Shown: one piece after another, positions 46,001-55,442 of the stretch
Layout: each line of letters starts with the position of its first letter
Position numbering within the stretch: the first letter of the stretch is position 1
Assembly (NCBI GenBank): GCA_963575745.1
Contig: CAUYUJ010015837.1
Coordinates: forward strand, 664,264-728,263
Direction of reading: 5' to 3'
Length of the DNA stretch: 64,000 nucleotides
From: Prorocentrum cordatum
Taxonomy: Eukaryota > Sar > Dinophyceae > Prorocentrales > Prorocentraceae
Made by a program: the position numbers and the translations under genes
The notes under the pieces: model-generated
The model's database searches: none
The model's input: only the letters and a program-made list of their open reading frames with translations
What the model was told of the DNA's origin: nothing

Positions 46001-46085
46001 GAGCGAGACGCTTGGTTTCACGCGTCCTGGCTGCCCAGGCAGATGTCTAGCATGAGAAATCGTTGAGGATGTCTCGATCGGAAAG
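43085..46085 (+). repeat. composite repeat, locus 4, interrupted by a LINE fragment
   Basis: Head A is at 43085-43210, the 75-bp satellite at 43210-44200 and array C from 44205. The LINE fragment occupies 44278-44866. Array C resumes at 44870-44890, then tail D (44895-45095), C (45100-45320), D (45325-45530), head A (45535-45750) and a second satellite block (45750-46085). Apart from the insertion, the order is that of locus 1. Confidence 0.85.
44278..44866 (-). mobile_element. 5'-truncated LINE, C-terminal reverse-transcriptase ORF remnant
   Basis: Minus-strand reading from about 44866 to a stop at 44342 gives VLSYLEGATPAIYHAAE, LEHKMGPMGMRRDIAMLGLL, VAHGTAPPSL and, near the end, PRMVHRLIYGLIPIFNRLPD. 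This pattern (SYxEGxTPAxxHA, then MRRDIAMLGLL, then LPxxV) is the C-terminal tail of the reverse-transcriptase polyprotein abundant in dinoflagellate genomes. The YxDD catalytic core is absent, so only the 3' end was inserted, as is usual for LINEs. The remaining 64 bases to 44278 would be 3' UTR. The reading is intact over about 175 codons, so the insertion is fairly recent. Confidence 0.75.
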
Positions 46086-46515
46086 AGCGCGTTCTGTGGT
46101 CGCTTGGAGGTGGGGGGGGTGGAACCGGACCCCCCCCCTCCCCCTGGATGGAGGAGGGGGGGTTCGAACCGCCCCCCCTCCCCTCTCCCTCCTCCCCTAC
46201 TTTCCTCTCCCTCTCCTACGGCCGGCGCCTGCGTCGGCGGCGGCTGGCGGCGGCGGCGGGGACGACGACCTCTTTTTCTGGGCCGGCGCCGGCGCCTGCG
46301 GCGGCGGGCGGCGGCGGCGGGGAGCGTCGACGAGGACGACTGCGACGACGATGACGACGACGACGACGCTCCGCCACCGTGCCTTGGTTTTGGGTCAGAG
46401 TCCAAATGGATGCCTCTTGGGGTCTCGTCGGAGGGCTCTCGGGGGCCTTTGAAGGGCATTTGTGCAGCCTCCTTGGCGCCTCTTGGGCGTCTCTTGGGGC
46501 CTTTCTGAGGTGGCG
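46086..46515. other. G/C-run and CGG-rich low-complexity DNA
   Basis: Poly-C and poly-G runs, with one GGTTCGAACC like those of the foldback at 10.7-11.9 kb, are followed by GGC/GAC triplets to 46370. No gene is recognised. Confidence 0.6.
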
Positions 46516-47310
46516 GTGGTGGTGGTGGGCTGGTGGTGGTGGTCGTGGTGGTAGTGGTTGTGGTGGTGGTGTGGTTCGTGGTGGTGATGGTTGTTGTGGT
46601 AGATGTAGAGGCAGGTTGTGGTGGTGGTGGTGGTGGCGGTGGTGGTGGTGCGGTGGTTTCTGGTGATAGTGGTGATAGTTGCGGTGATGGTGGGTTAAGG
46701 TGGTGGTGGTGGCGGCGGCGGTGGTGTGGTGGTTTGTCATGGTGGTAGTGGTGGTGGTAGTGGTTGTGGCGGTGGTGGTGGTGGGTTGTGGTGGTGGTGG
46801 TGTTGGTGGTGGTTGTTGTGGTGGTGGTGGTTTGGTGTGGTGGTGGTGGTTGTGGTGGTGGTGGTGGTGTGGTGGTTTGTGGTGGTGGCGGCGGTCGTGG
46901 TGGTGGTAGTGTTGGTGGTGTGGTGTTTTGTTGTGGTGATGGTGGCTGTGGTGGGTGGGTGGTGGTGGTGGTGGTGGTGGTTTGGTGGTGGTGTGGTGGT
47001 GGTGGGTTGTTGTGGTGGTGGTGGTGGTTTGGTGGTGTTGTGGTGGTGGTTTGTGGTGGTGGTGGTGGGTTGTGGTGGTGGCGGTGGTTTGTGGAGGTGG
47101 TGCTGGTGGTGGTGGTGGCGGTGGTGGTGCTGGTCGTTTGTGGTGGTGGTGGTGGGTTGTGCTGCTGGTAGTGGCGGTGGTTGTGTCGGTGGTGGTGGCG
47201 GTGTGGTAGATTGTGGTGGTGGTGGTAATGGTGTTGGGGTTTTGTGGTGGTGGTTGTGCTGATTTGTGGTGGTGGTGGTTGTGGTGGTGGTGATGGCTGT
47301 GGTGGCTGGA
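46515..47310. repeat. GGT microsatellite
   Basis: Nearly 800 bases of imperfect GGT/TGGTGG triplets. The poly-Val/Gly and minus-strand poly-Thr/Pro/His frames are artefacts. From 47310 to 47870 there is mixed sequence without a recognised gene. Confidence 0.95.
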
Positions 47311-47875
47311 GGCCTCGACCCCTTCCCTGGGACTGGTCTTTCTCGTCCTGCATTGTTTTGATGGCCTTGGGCCTGAGACTTCTTTGCGCCGCGGGGAGGT
47401 CAGGGGATGCCCTCCCCCTGAGAGCCGACGTCACAAAATAAACGTCGCAACAAAAGACGCCCAGACCTCCAGGACCCCATCGCCTACGTTATTTTGCGAG
47501 CCGGATCGATCTGTGAGGGTCCCAGGGGACATTGAGCGAACACGCCCGGGTCGAAAAAATGGAGTCGCCAGTATCTCAGGGCCCCTCGGGTGCAGCGCCC
47601 CATCCTGCGAGAGCCTCGCCTCGCCGAGGGCCTCCTCCCGGCTCCCGCGGGCCGCCGCCGTTCTCTCGTGCTCGTCTCTTGGGGCCTCCGCTGCCTCGAT
47701 GCGCCCGTTTTGGTACGCAGCACGTCCCGTGTTCATGACGTCCGTGTCAATACGTTGCGTGTTGGCTCAACGTCTTGGCCCACATTCTGGCGAACGCATC
47801 GCGCCAGAATTACGATTACGTTTTCAGCTAACGAGTTGAGCTCCGCATCATCACGCTACGTTGTGCGTGTTGCGC

Positions 47876-48186
47876 ATCGGGGCAGCCAAGATTTGGGCCT
47901 CCCAGGAGGTCGTCGTCGCCACGGCCAGACTCGCTTCGAGATTCTGGGCAGGGCGCACCCCAGGTGAGGTCTGGGGCCCAGGCCTCCGAGGACGTGATTC
48001 TGTCAATCCGGTGATTTTCACCGATTGCGGCACCTGGAGCCCGTCATCGGGCATGGGCGCCATCGGAATTGAATCCGAGACGAAGAGCTACCCCCAGGGA
48101 AGGGTTCCGGACTTTCGGGGTTGCGGATTTGAAGACATCATATCGGAGGATGTCTGGGAAGTAGCGGTGTCGGCACCTCTTGGTTT
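47876..48186. mobile_element. MITE family 1, copy 4, split by an insertion
   Basis: The left half (47885-47975) has GATTTGGGCCTCCCAGGAGG, CGTCGTCGCCACGGCC and CTCGCTTCGAGATTCTGG as in copies 2 and 3. The right end GTAGCGGTGTCGGCACCTCT is at 48162-48181. About 150 extra bases lie between. Confidence 0.6.
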
Positions 48187-48466
48187 CCCCATGCCCCAGC
48201 ACGCAGCGCAGCTAGGGGGACTTCGCAGGGCTGGCTGCGCGCCACATCGCGGAGCTCCCCAGGTTGCCCGGCTGGGAGGTTCCGCGTTGGGCGCGGGCCG
48301 CTGCGCCCTCTGCCCGCTCTGCCAGCCAAAGCAGCACACCCTTGCGCAGATCTGGGTTGTGGATTGGGGAGTAACGCAGGACGGTGACTAAGGAGTTACT
48401 GGGGCTCGTGTTCACGCGGTGTCGCCCAGGATGATGATCAGAAAAACCGGCCCCGGGCCGGGAAAC

Positions 48467-48573
48467 TACGCGTTTTACAAACACACTTTTACAGTAGCAT
48501 CGTCAATGTATCTAGCCGCCTTCATTGCATCCATTGTTGCATGTCATTACCATTGTTTGGCTGCAGTTTCGGC
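48467..48573 (+). repeat. split direct repeat A1
   Basis: From TACGCGTTTTACAAACACAC to GGCTGCAGTTTCGGC. It is identical to A2 (55982-56088) except for ACCATTG against ACTATTG. It marks the left end of the element. Confidence 0.95.
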
Positions 48574-49319
48574 TCGAGAGGTTTGAGAGGCGGGCAGCCC
48601 CGCCTTTTCTCGAGCCTTCGAGCACACCAGCCTTCAGGTGTTCGAGGCGCCCGCGCGCTCGCGGGCGATCGCGGCCCCGCTGGGGCCTGCAGCGCGGCCG
48701 CTGGCCCGTGCCCGCCGCAGGCCGCGGCGACACGGGCGTGGGCCACCCTGGGCGGCGGGCGCCGCCTCTGCCACGGGCGCGCCGCGCCACGTGGCCTCGC
48801 GTCGCCACGGCGCGTGCGGGGCCTGTCGGGTGGGCCCTGGCGCTGGCGATCGTGGCCAGCGAGTGGGAGGCGCTGCTGCCGGGCCTGTGGGAGGCCAGCG
48901 CGGAGGAGGGTGAGAGCGACAGCGAGCCGCTCTTCTCAGCGCCCGCGGGGCAGGACGGCGTGGAGGAGCTGTTCAGGGGGAGTCGGCCCAGCTACATGGC
49001 GCCGTGGGCGCGCTGGAACCGCCTGTACCTGCTGTCGCAGTCGAAGCCGACGGGGGCGGTGCTCCTCCTGATCACCAAAGTCGGAGGGGCCAAGTCCACC
49101 TTGTGGACGGCGGTGGACCCGACGCAGCGGGTGGTGCTGGTGAATGTACGTGACAAGAAGTTCGCCCTCAGCAAGCCCAAGCAGGGGATCGTGTGGACGG
49201 AGCACCCTGGCCTCACCGAGAAGCAGCGGGATGCCGCGCTGATCGCCTCCGAGCGCCTCATAGCTCGCTCGGAGTTGAAGGAGGCCGAGGCGCGCACGGA
49301 GAAGGTGAAGCAGGCCTAG
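48525..49319 (+). CDS. retrotransposon upstream ORF, N-terminus uncertain
   Basis: The frame is open from inside A1 to a TAG at 49317; the first ATG in frame is near 48996, so initiation must be at that ATG, non-AUG, or after splicing. The part from about 48830 looks coding: WALALAIVASEWEALLPGLW, an acidic stretch, WNRLYLLSQSKPTGAVLLLI, and a charged helical C-terminus ending KEAEARTEKVKQA. I know no family for it. It shares its frame with the next ORF, separated only by UAG and a run of six lysine codons, so the two may form one Gag-like protein by readthrough. Confidence 0.5.
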   Translation: MHPLLHVITIVWLQFRLERFERRAAPPFLEPSSTPAFRCSRRPRARGRSRPRWGLQRGRWPVPAAGRGDTGVGHPGRRAPPLPRARRATWPRVATARAGPVGWALALAIVASEWEALLPGLWEASAEEGESDSEPLFSAPAGQDGVEELFRGSRPSYMAPWARWNRLYLLSQSKPTGAVLLLITKVGGAKSTLWTAVDPTQRVVLVNVRDKKFALSKPKQGIVWTEHPGLTEKQRDAALIASERLIARSELKEAEARTEKVKQA

Positions 49320-49355
49320 AAGAAGAAGAAGAAGAAGTCGAGCTCCAAGACGGCG

Positions 49356-50702
49356 ATGGCTAGCTGGATGTTCAAGGGGGTGAGCACGGCTGCTGTGGCC
49401 GGGTGGAGCTACCGCACCGCGGGTGCGTGGGGCTCGGCGGTTTTTCTTGGGTGGCGCGTGTGGCGCTACCTGGAGCTGGGGTCGTGGCTGAGCGGCGGCT
49501 ACCACACCGTGAAGGCGGGCTTCCAGGCGTTCGAGGACCTGCAGTCCGTGATGGAGCTGGTCAACGACATGTGCGAGAACGGGGACCTGGAGAAGATCGC
49601 CTGCACGGTCGGTGGGATCGCGGTGGCAGGGTACATGATCTGGATGTACTACGCCTACGGCGGCGAGGGTCGATGTGACAGCTCGGACAGCGAGAGCGAC
49701 AGCGACGACGGGACGGCCATCATCGGGGGACGAGATGTGAGCGACAGTGACGAGGAGCCCGATGCGAAGGCCTTGTTCTCGGAGCTGGCGAGGGGTCAAG
49801 CGGAGCTGGCCTCAGCGGTGGTCGACCTGAAGGACCGGATGCGCGAGGAGGCCGAGGCAAGGGTGCCCACGTCACACCCTGCTCAGGCGCCCGCGCGCCA
49901 GGCCACACGCCGAGAGGAGTCCCCAGAGGGGGCTCGGACGCCTGGCGTGTCGGAGCCGAGTGGGGGCGACATCGACGCGTTCATTCGGAAGCTGAACGAG
50001 CACGAGGGGGTCGTGGCGAGGGACTCGGCGAAGGCGACGGCGGGCTCGGCGACGCCTGTGAGCAGCAGTGGGAGCAGCGGCTCGTGGGAGAAGATCGGCG
50101 CCGAGCTCGACGACCCCATGAAGGACCAGATCGCGCAGCTGAAGTTGGAGTCGACCAACCCGAAGGACAGCCTCCTGACGGTGCTGCAGCAGTACCGGCC
50201 CGCGGTGGGCGGTCAGGTCGGCGGGGTCCGGGCTCGGGTCGGGCCGACGGTGTTGGCGAAGCTCTACCGTGGAGGAAGGACGGCCCGCGTCGAGACGCAG
50301 GAGTGGCTCCGCAGCAAGGAGCTGCAGGGCGCAACGGTGGCGAACGAGGTGAACATGCTTGCCATGGTGCTGGACCGCATGATGACCTCGGGGGAGCACG
50401 ACGCGCTGATCAATAGCCAGGCGTCCGAGCTGACCTGCTTGCGGCTCTACTCGATCTGGAAGGCCTACGAGCGGGTCCAGCGCAGGGCCGACTGGCCGAG
50501 GCCCAAGCAGCAGGACGGGGGCAAGTGGAAGTCCAAGGTCGACTGGAGTTTGGCGGAGGAGTACCTGAGGCTGGACGGAGATCGGGACAGCGAGAACCTG
50601 AAGGCCGATGAGGAAGTCCTGGAGAAGTTAAGGCGCCGCGCGACCCTCAACAAGCACCTGAACGCAGGTGGCGGCGGGGCAGGCGGTGCCGACGGCGAAT
50701 AG
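49356..50702 (+). CDS. retrotransposon Gag-like ORF, 448 aa
   Basis: It starts at the first ATG after the UAG/lysine run (GCGATGG context). The N-terminal 105 residues contain hydrophobic segments, including CTVGGIAVAGYMIWMYYAYG, which could be membrane-inserted. Next is an Asp/Ser acidic patch (DSSDSESDSDD), a charged helix (FSELARGQAELASAVVDLKD), a Ser/Gly linker, then a basic, helical C-terminal half with WLRSKELQGATVANEVNML and SIWKAYERVQRRADWPRPK, ending in a Gly-rich tail. No zinc knuckle is present. Position before the RT ORF and the absence of enzymatic motifs make a structural Gag role likely, but this is inferred from context. Confidence 0.65.
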   Translation: MASWMFKGVSTAAVAGWSYRTAGAWGSAVFLGWRVWRYLELGSWLSGGYHTVKAGFQAFEDLQSVMELVNDMCENGDLEKIACTVGGIAVAGYMIWMYYAYGGEGRCDSSDSESDSDDGTAIIGGRDVSDSDEEPDAKALFSELARGQAELASAVVDLKDRMREEAEARVPTSHPAQAPARQATRREESPEGARTPGVSEPSGGDIDAFIRKLNEHEGVVARDSAKATAGSATPVSSSGSSGSWEKIGAELDDPMKDQIAQLKLESTNPKDSLLTVLQQYRPAVGGQVGGVRARVGPTVLAKLYRGGRTARVETQEWLRSKELQGATVANEVNMLAMVLDRMMTSGEHDALINSQASELTCLRLYSIWKAYERVQRRADWPRPKQQDGGKWKSKVDWSLAEEYLRLDGDRDSENLKADEEVLEKLRRRATLNKHLNAGGGGAGGADGE

Positions 50703-51003
50703 GTTGCGGCCGGTGCGATCGTGGTAACCACTGGCCAAGAGCGTGCTACAGGCACCGCACCGCGCTGCTTGGGGGGGCCGGCGACCTCTCGCCGCCCGCC
50801 TCAGGCCGTCATCCTGATCGGGTTCCTCGGGTGCCTGCTGGGCTGGGTGTTCATCGAGCGTGTCTGGGAGGGCCTACCCGCCCAGGCGATTTTCGAGTCT
50901 GAAGAGGTCGGTGTCAACCTGTTCGAGGCTCCACTGCCGCAGGCAAGTCAACCAGTGCGTCGTGGTGCAGGTCACCAGGTGGGAGCTTTCCCAGGCGTCG
51001 TGA

Positions 51004-54000
51004 ATGGATCCTCGAGAGCGCGATCCGCTGAGATCACTCCCCGACCTCCCCTTTCCACTGAGTACGAGGAGATCAAGTGCGGGTATGAGTTCTGTCAGCC
51101 TGCGTGTTACGTGGGGGAGGGTGGGGAGGGCGGTTTCGGCGATCAGGAGTATGGCTTCGGGCTGTGCGAGTGGCTGGCTTACCCCATCGCCATTGAAGAC
51201 GGAGGAGGTGGCGAAGGAGAAGTGGGCAGCAAGCAGCCCGCTCCAGAAGAGGATCGTCAGCGACATCTGGGACCGGCACGCCGCGCGGGCGGGCTGGGGC
51301 ACCATCAGCGACGGCAAGGTGGCTCTTGGCCGCCTCGAGGAGACGGCGGGCAGCGGCTACTTCACAACGGTAAGGAAGATGGAGATGGAGAAGAAGAAGG
51401 TGACAAGATACAAAAAGGGGGATCTGTGCCCCCTTCGAGCTGGTCAGGTCCCCCTACCCACCCCGGGTACGGCGCCTCTTCGTGTCCAGGACCTCTCGGC
51501 CTGTGCAGGCAGTTATATCGACTCGTGCCAGAAGCTGATGATCAAGAGCCCTGGCGAGGTGGACTGGGAGCGATACGAGAAGAAGACGAGCTACTCGGAC
51601 CCGGCGCTGAGAAGCAGGACCGAGAAGCTGGAGCTCCTGGCGCGCATGTACCAGGCGGGGGTGCTCGACTACGTGAAGGAGGTGAGGGAGAAGGTCGGTC
51701 TCTTCACAGTGGCCAAGGACGTCGACCCCGACTCAGGGGTAGTGCTCAAGAGCCGCCTGATCTGGGACTGCCGGAAGGTCAACGTTCTTTTTCACGAGCC
51801 TCCGTGGGTGCCGCTTGGGAGTCCCGCCGGTCTGGCTTTGCTGGAGTTGGACGAGGTCATCCTACATGGGCGGCGGCTCTTCCCATTCCAGGGCGACGTG
51901 CCGGATTGGTTCTATCGACTGCACTGGGGCTCGGAACTGGCGGAGTTCTTTGTCGTGGAGGGTGCGTCGCCGCGGGAGCTGTGCCAGCACGGGCAGGAGA
52001 AGGGCTTGAACTTCAGAGTGCCCTTGGATACGGAGATCGGTCTTGGAGCAGCGAGCCTGGTGATGGGCTCGGCCTGGGCGGTCTTTTTGGCACGCACCTG
52101 CCTGGAGGCGAGCTTCGAGTCACTGCGGGCGCCGAGTATTACCTATGGGAAGCCGACCCCAAGCTTTCGGAGCCCGACGTCAGCCACTCGACCTTCGTTG
52201 CAGCAGGGGGATCTTCCCCCAAGCGTGACCGAGGCGGTGGAGGACGGGACGGCCGAGGAGGCGGCGGTGAAGCTCATCCTGATGCTGTATATCGACGATT
52301 ACATTGGTTTTACTCTGAAGGGCCCAGGCGAGGAGGAGGACATCGTGAAGGACAAGGAGGAGGTGAAGGAGCTCCTGAACAGCAAGGGCCTCGCGATCCA
52401 CAAGGAGGACTGGGGAGAGGGGCTCAGCGGGGGGCTCGGACTCACGATACCTACGGCCAGGCCCTACGTCCTGAGGGTCCAGACGAAGAAGTTGGCGGAG
52501 CTGGTCTTGGCGACGGAGGCCCTGCTGACGGAGGACGCTGCTCAGCTAGCAGTCTTGTCGAGTCTGGTGGGCCACTGGACGTGGACCATGATTGTGTTCA
52601 GGCCCGCGTTCGCCATCCTGGACGAGACCTACAGATGGGTTCGGAGCTGGGAGCTGGAGGAGGCGGTCGTGCCCAGGAGGCTGCCCGAGATCGTCAAGAG
52701 CGAGCTCGCGGCCCTGGTCAGCCTCTCGGTCTACATGGAGGCGGACCTGGAGGCCCCCCGGTGGCCACGTGCGTACATGGCGGACGCCTCGGAGAGCGGA
52801 TGCGGAGCCCTGGCCTGCGACGGCGATCCCGAGGAGGCGAGAGCGGAAGCGGCACGGGGGACGGAAGGTCTCTGGGGCCCCCTGGTGGAGGATTTGTACA
52901 CCGAGGTGGAGAGGACGGTGGAGGCCGAGGGCGACGAGGAGGATCTTCCGGCCCGACCCCAGGCTGGCCGCCCGGGGGTGCTGGAGTTGTTCTCGGGGTC
53001 GTCGAGGTTGCTGGATGCCGTCAAGGACCTCACGAACTCCTGGGGGGAGGCGTGGGACATCTCGGAGGGGGCCGAGTACGACGTGCTGGTGTGCGAGAAC
53101 CTGGAGCTGCTGCTGAGGAGGCTGCGGCAGGGGTGGTACTGGTGGGTTCACCTAGCGCCGCCTTGTGCCACCTTCTCGAAAGCTCGGGTGCCGCCTCTGA
53201 GGTCAACCGAGTGCATCTGGGGGCTGCCCACTTTGGACGGACCAAGTCAGACCAAGCTCGAGGAGGGCAACCTGCTGTGCCTGGTGGCGGTGGAAGTGTT
53301 GAAGGTCTGCGTGACGCTGGCGATCCCCGTCACTTTGGAGAATCCTGCTGGGAGCTACATTTGGGCTTTCCCACCGCTGGTGGAGGTGCTTGTGAAGGCA
53401 GACGTCTGGAGGGTGGAGCTGGACTACTGCGTGTTTGGCGAGGTCTGGAAGAAGCCCACCGCGTTTGTCACGAGCGTGAGGGGGATGACGAAGCTGGCGA
53501 GGAAGTGTACAGGTACCTTCCGCTGCTGCAGTCGCACGCGGGGGCCTCACCAGGAACTGAGGGGGAAGTCGCCATGTGGGCTCAGGTGGACGCAGCTGGC
53601 ATGCGCGTACCCACTCGAGCTCTGCAGGTGCTACGCCGAGATCATGAAGGAGCTCGAGCCTGCGTGGGGAACGATACCAGCGGGGGCCCGGCTGAGGCCG
53701 CGAGGAGGCAGGACCCAGATCGCCAAGGCGACGGGGACGACCATGCCTCTCAGGCCCGTGTGGCTGAAGCACCACTGGCACGTCCTCTTCTGCGGGAAGT
53801 GGGGGCGCCAGGAGCACAACAACATCCTGGAGCTGCGGACGGTGGTGGCCACGCTGAGGCATCTGAGCAGGACCTCGCAGGCATGGGGGCACAGGATCCT
53901 GATCTTTACGGACTCGTTGGCGTCGCTGGGGGCGCTGCAGAAGGGGCGCTCGTCAGCGAAGGACGTCCTGCACCTGTGCCGCATCGCGGGGATCATCCAG

Positions 54001-54204
54001 ATGGTGTGCAGGATCAGAGGCTACTACCGCTGGGTGCCGTCGGAGCTGAACCTGGCGGACGGGCCCTCGAGGGGGCTGCCCATCGGCGCGGCGGAGGAGA
54101 CGGTCAAGTTGCACGTTGCTCGGGGGGTGCCTCAGAGGCTGCAGCGACTTTTGCATCAGCATCGAGGCCCTCAAGGCCCAGCCGCTGGGTCAGTGCACTT
54201 GTAG
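51004..54204 (+). CDS. reverse transcriptase / RNase H / cytosine-methyltransferase-like polyprotein
   Basis: 1066 aa from an ATG. RT: SRLIWDCRKVN (about residue 260), FPFQGDVPDWFYRLHW, FRVPLDTEIGLGAASLVMGS and the catalytic YIDD at residues 429-432, followed by GLAIHKEDW. RNase H begins with YMADASESGCGAL at about 591. A methyltransferase-like domain then starts: LELFSGSSRLLDA (about 660, cofactor loop), LAPPCATFSKAR with PPC at 719-721, and TLENPAGSYIW with ENP at 779-781, the order expected for C5-cytosine enzymes. RNase H resumes at HNNILELRTVVATLRHL (about 938), IFTDSLASLGALQKGRSS and RWVPSELNLADGPSRG. Hence the methyltransferase interrupts the RNase H. The ORF stops at 54202, 14 nt before the recombinase ATG in another frame. 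Confidence 0.88.
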   Translation: MDPRERDPLRSLPDLPFPLSTRRSSAGMSSVSLRVTWGRVGRAVSAIRSMASGCASGWLTPSPLKTEEVAKEKWAASSPLQKRIVSDIWDRHAARAGWGTISDGKVALGRLEETAGSGYFTTVRKMEMEKKKVTRYKKGDLCPLRAGQVPLPTPGTAPLRVQDLSACAGSYIDSCQKLMIKSPGEVDWERYEKKTSYSDPALRSRTEKLELLARMYQAGVLDYVKEVREKVGLFTVAKDVDPDSGVVLKSRLIWDCRKVNVLFHEPPWVPLGSPAGLALLELDEVILHGRRLFPFQGDVPDWFYRLHWGSELAEFFVVEGASPRELCQHGQEKGLNFRVPLDTEIGLGAASLVMGSAWAVFLARTCLEASFESLRAPSITYGKPTPSFRSPTSATRPSLQQGDLPPSVTEAVEDGTAEEAAVKLILMLYIDDYIGFTLKGPGEEEDIVKDKEEVKELLNSKGLAIHKEDWGEGLSGGLGLTIPTARPYVLRVQTKKLAELVLATEALLTEDAAQLAVLSSLVGHWTWTMIVFRPAFAILDETYRWVRSWELEEAVVPRRLPEIVKSELAALVSLSVYMEADLEAPRWPRAYMADASESGCGALACDGDPEEARAEAARGTEGLWGPLVEDLYTEVERTVEAEGDEEDLPARPQAGRPGVLELFSGSSRLLDAVKDLTNSWGEAWDISEGAEYDVLVCENLELLLRRLRQGWYWWVHLAPPCATFSKARVPPLRSTECIWGLPTLDGPSQTKLEEGNLLCLVAVEVLKVCVTLAIPVTLENPAGSYIWAFPPLVEVLVKADVWRVELDYCVFGEVWKKPTAFVTSVRGMTKLARKCTGTFRCCSRTRGPHQELRGKSPCGLRWTQLACAYPLELCRCYAEIMKELEPAWGTIPAGARLRPRGGRTQIAKATGTTMPLRPVWLKHHWHVLFCGKWGRQEHNNILELRTVVATLRHLSRTSQAWGHRILIFTDSLASLGALQKGRSSAKDVLHLCRIAGIIQMVCRIRGYYRWVPSELNLADGPSRGLPIGAAEETVKLHVARGVPQRLQRLLHQHRGPQGPAAGSVHL

Positions 54205-54218
54205 TCTTTGCTACGCTG

Positions 54219-55442
54219 ATGACGCGAGGAGGTGCCGTGGGCTACCAGGACAGTCCGAGTCCAAGGGCTGCCGGACCACGAGGAGCGAGCGCGCAACCGC
54301 CCCTGGCAAAGAAGGGGGCGCGGGCGTGGGAGGAGGCGCAGCATGACAAGCTGCGCTACACGAACCGCCTGGTCATCCACGCCGTGGATGACGCGACGAA
54401 CCTGGTCTACCAGAAGGCTGTGCGCGAGCTCCTGGTGGACGTCAAGAGGAACCAGCTGGACTTCACCACCTACGAGGCCAGGGGCCAGGCGCTGGCAGAC
54501 TACATTTCGGACATGTGCTACGTGCGCCGGCTCGGGTTCGGGCGAGGCAATAGTCTGTTCAACGGGTTCATGCACGTCTTCCAGGACCACCGGGACCGTC
54601 TGCCCACAGCGGCGAGAGCTTTGAAGGCGTGGGCACGGCTCGGCGAACTGGGGGAAGGCGCTCCTGTTCCCATGGAGGCGGTCGGGCTGGTCATCAGCAG
54701 GTTGTTCCGCACGGGGAGGCCCATTGAGGGCGCAGCGGTGCTCGCGCAACTGGACGGCTGGCTCAGGGAGCAAGACTGGGGCCAGCTCAGGGCCGAGGAC
54801 GTCTCCGAGGGGCCAGGGGGGCAGCTGGCCTTCACCCTCGGCAGGCGTGAGAGGGGCGAGAAGGTCAAGACGGGCGCCAACCAGGGCGTGGTACTCTCGT
54901 GGCCGGTGACCGCGGCCGTGGCGCGGGCCCTGCTGCGGAGCTGCGCCCGCAAGGACCTCGTCTTCCCCGTCTCGCAGGACAGGTTCAGGCGCGAGTGGCA
55001 CAAGGCGCTCAAGGACGAGGGCCTCGCCGGCATGGGCCCCCCCCACGCCATCCGGCACTCGGGGGCGGCCGCGTTCGTGGCGGGCGGTGGCTGCCTAGAG
55101 GCGGCGAGGCGCAAGGGCAGGTGGCAGACCACGTCGGCCTTGGCACGCTACACGAAGACGCATATGCTCGTCAGCCAGCTCGCGAAGATGTCAGAGGAGC
55201 AGGTGAAGACGGGCGCCAGTTTTTGGGCGAGGCCGGCCGAGGCGCTGATGACTTTCATCGTAGAGTCCCCCGCCGCTCAGACTCCCCTGGCAAAGCAGTT
55301 GCTGGAGGAGCTGGCGGGGGTGCAGGGGGCGCATGTTGAGATCCCCTGCTTTGATGGCGGGCGGGTGCTGACGACGGGCCGCCCGAGTACAGCGCCCCGA
55401 GCCCGTCGCAGCCGCAAGACGAGAGTTGCTCGCGGCTCGTGA
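54219..55442 (+). CDS. tyrosine recombinase (integrase) of the retrotransposon
   Basis: 407 aa from the first ATG after the RT stop; this frame is also open upstream through the whole RT ORF, so a frameshift fusion is possible. The catalytic set of tyrosine recombinases is visible: the box I arginine in LREQDWGQLRAEDV, HAIRHSG with His 276 and Arg 279, GRW at 300-302 (the His/Trp position) and the nucleophile Tyr 311 in ARYTKTHM. The N-terminal 150 residues (YVRRLGFGRGNSLFNGFMHV region) would be the DNA-binding helical domain. It would integrate the circular DNA intermediate. The C-terminal 95 residues are variable and end in a basic tail. Confidence 0.88.
   Translation: MTRGGAVGYQDSPSPRAAGPRGASAQPPLAKKGARAWEEAQHDKLRYTNRLVIHAVDDATNLVYQKAVRELLVDVKRNQLDFTTYEARGQALADYISDMCYVRRLGFGRGNSLFNGFMHVFQDHRDRLPTAARALKAWARLGELGEGAPVPMEAVGLVISRLFRTGRPIEGAAVLAQLDGWLREQDWGQLRAEDVSEGPGGQLAFTLGRRERGEKVKTGANQGVVLSWPVTAAVARALLRSCARKDLVFPVSQDRFRREWHKALKDEGLAGMGPPHAIRHSGAAAFVAGGGCLEAARRKGRWQTTSALARYTKTHMLVSQLAKMSEEQVKTGASFWARPAEALMTFIVESPAAQTPLAKQLLEELAGVQGAHVEIPCFDGGRVLTTGRPSTAPRARRSRKTRVARGS

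Noticed and set aside
50721-55442. A single 1573-residue protein
   Set aside because: Up to 54218 this is the shadow frame of the RT ORF; only the C-terminal 407 residues, the recombinase, show family motifs.
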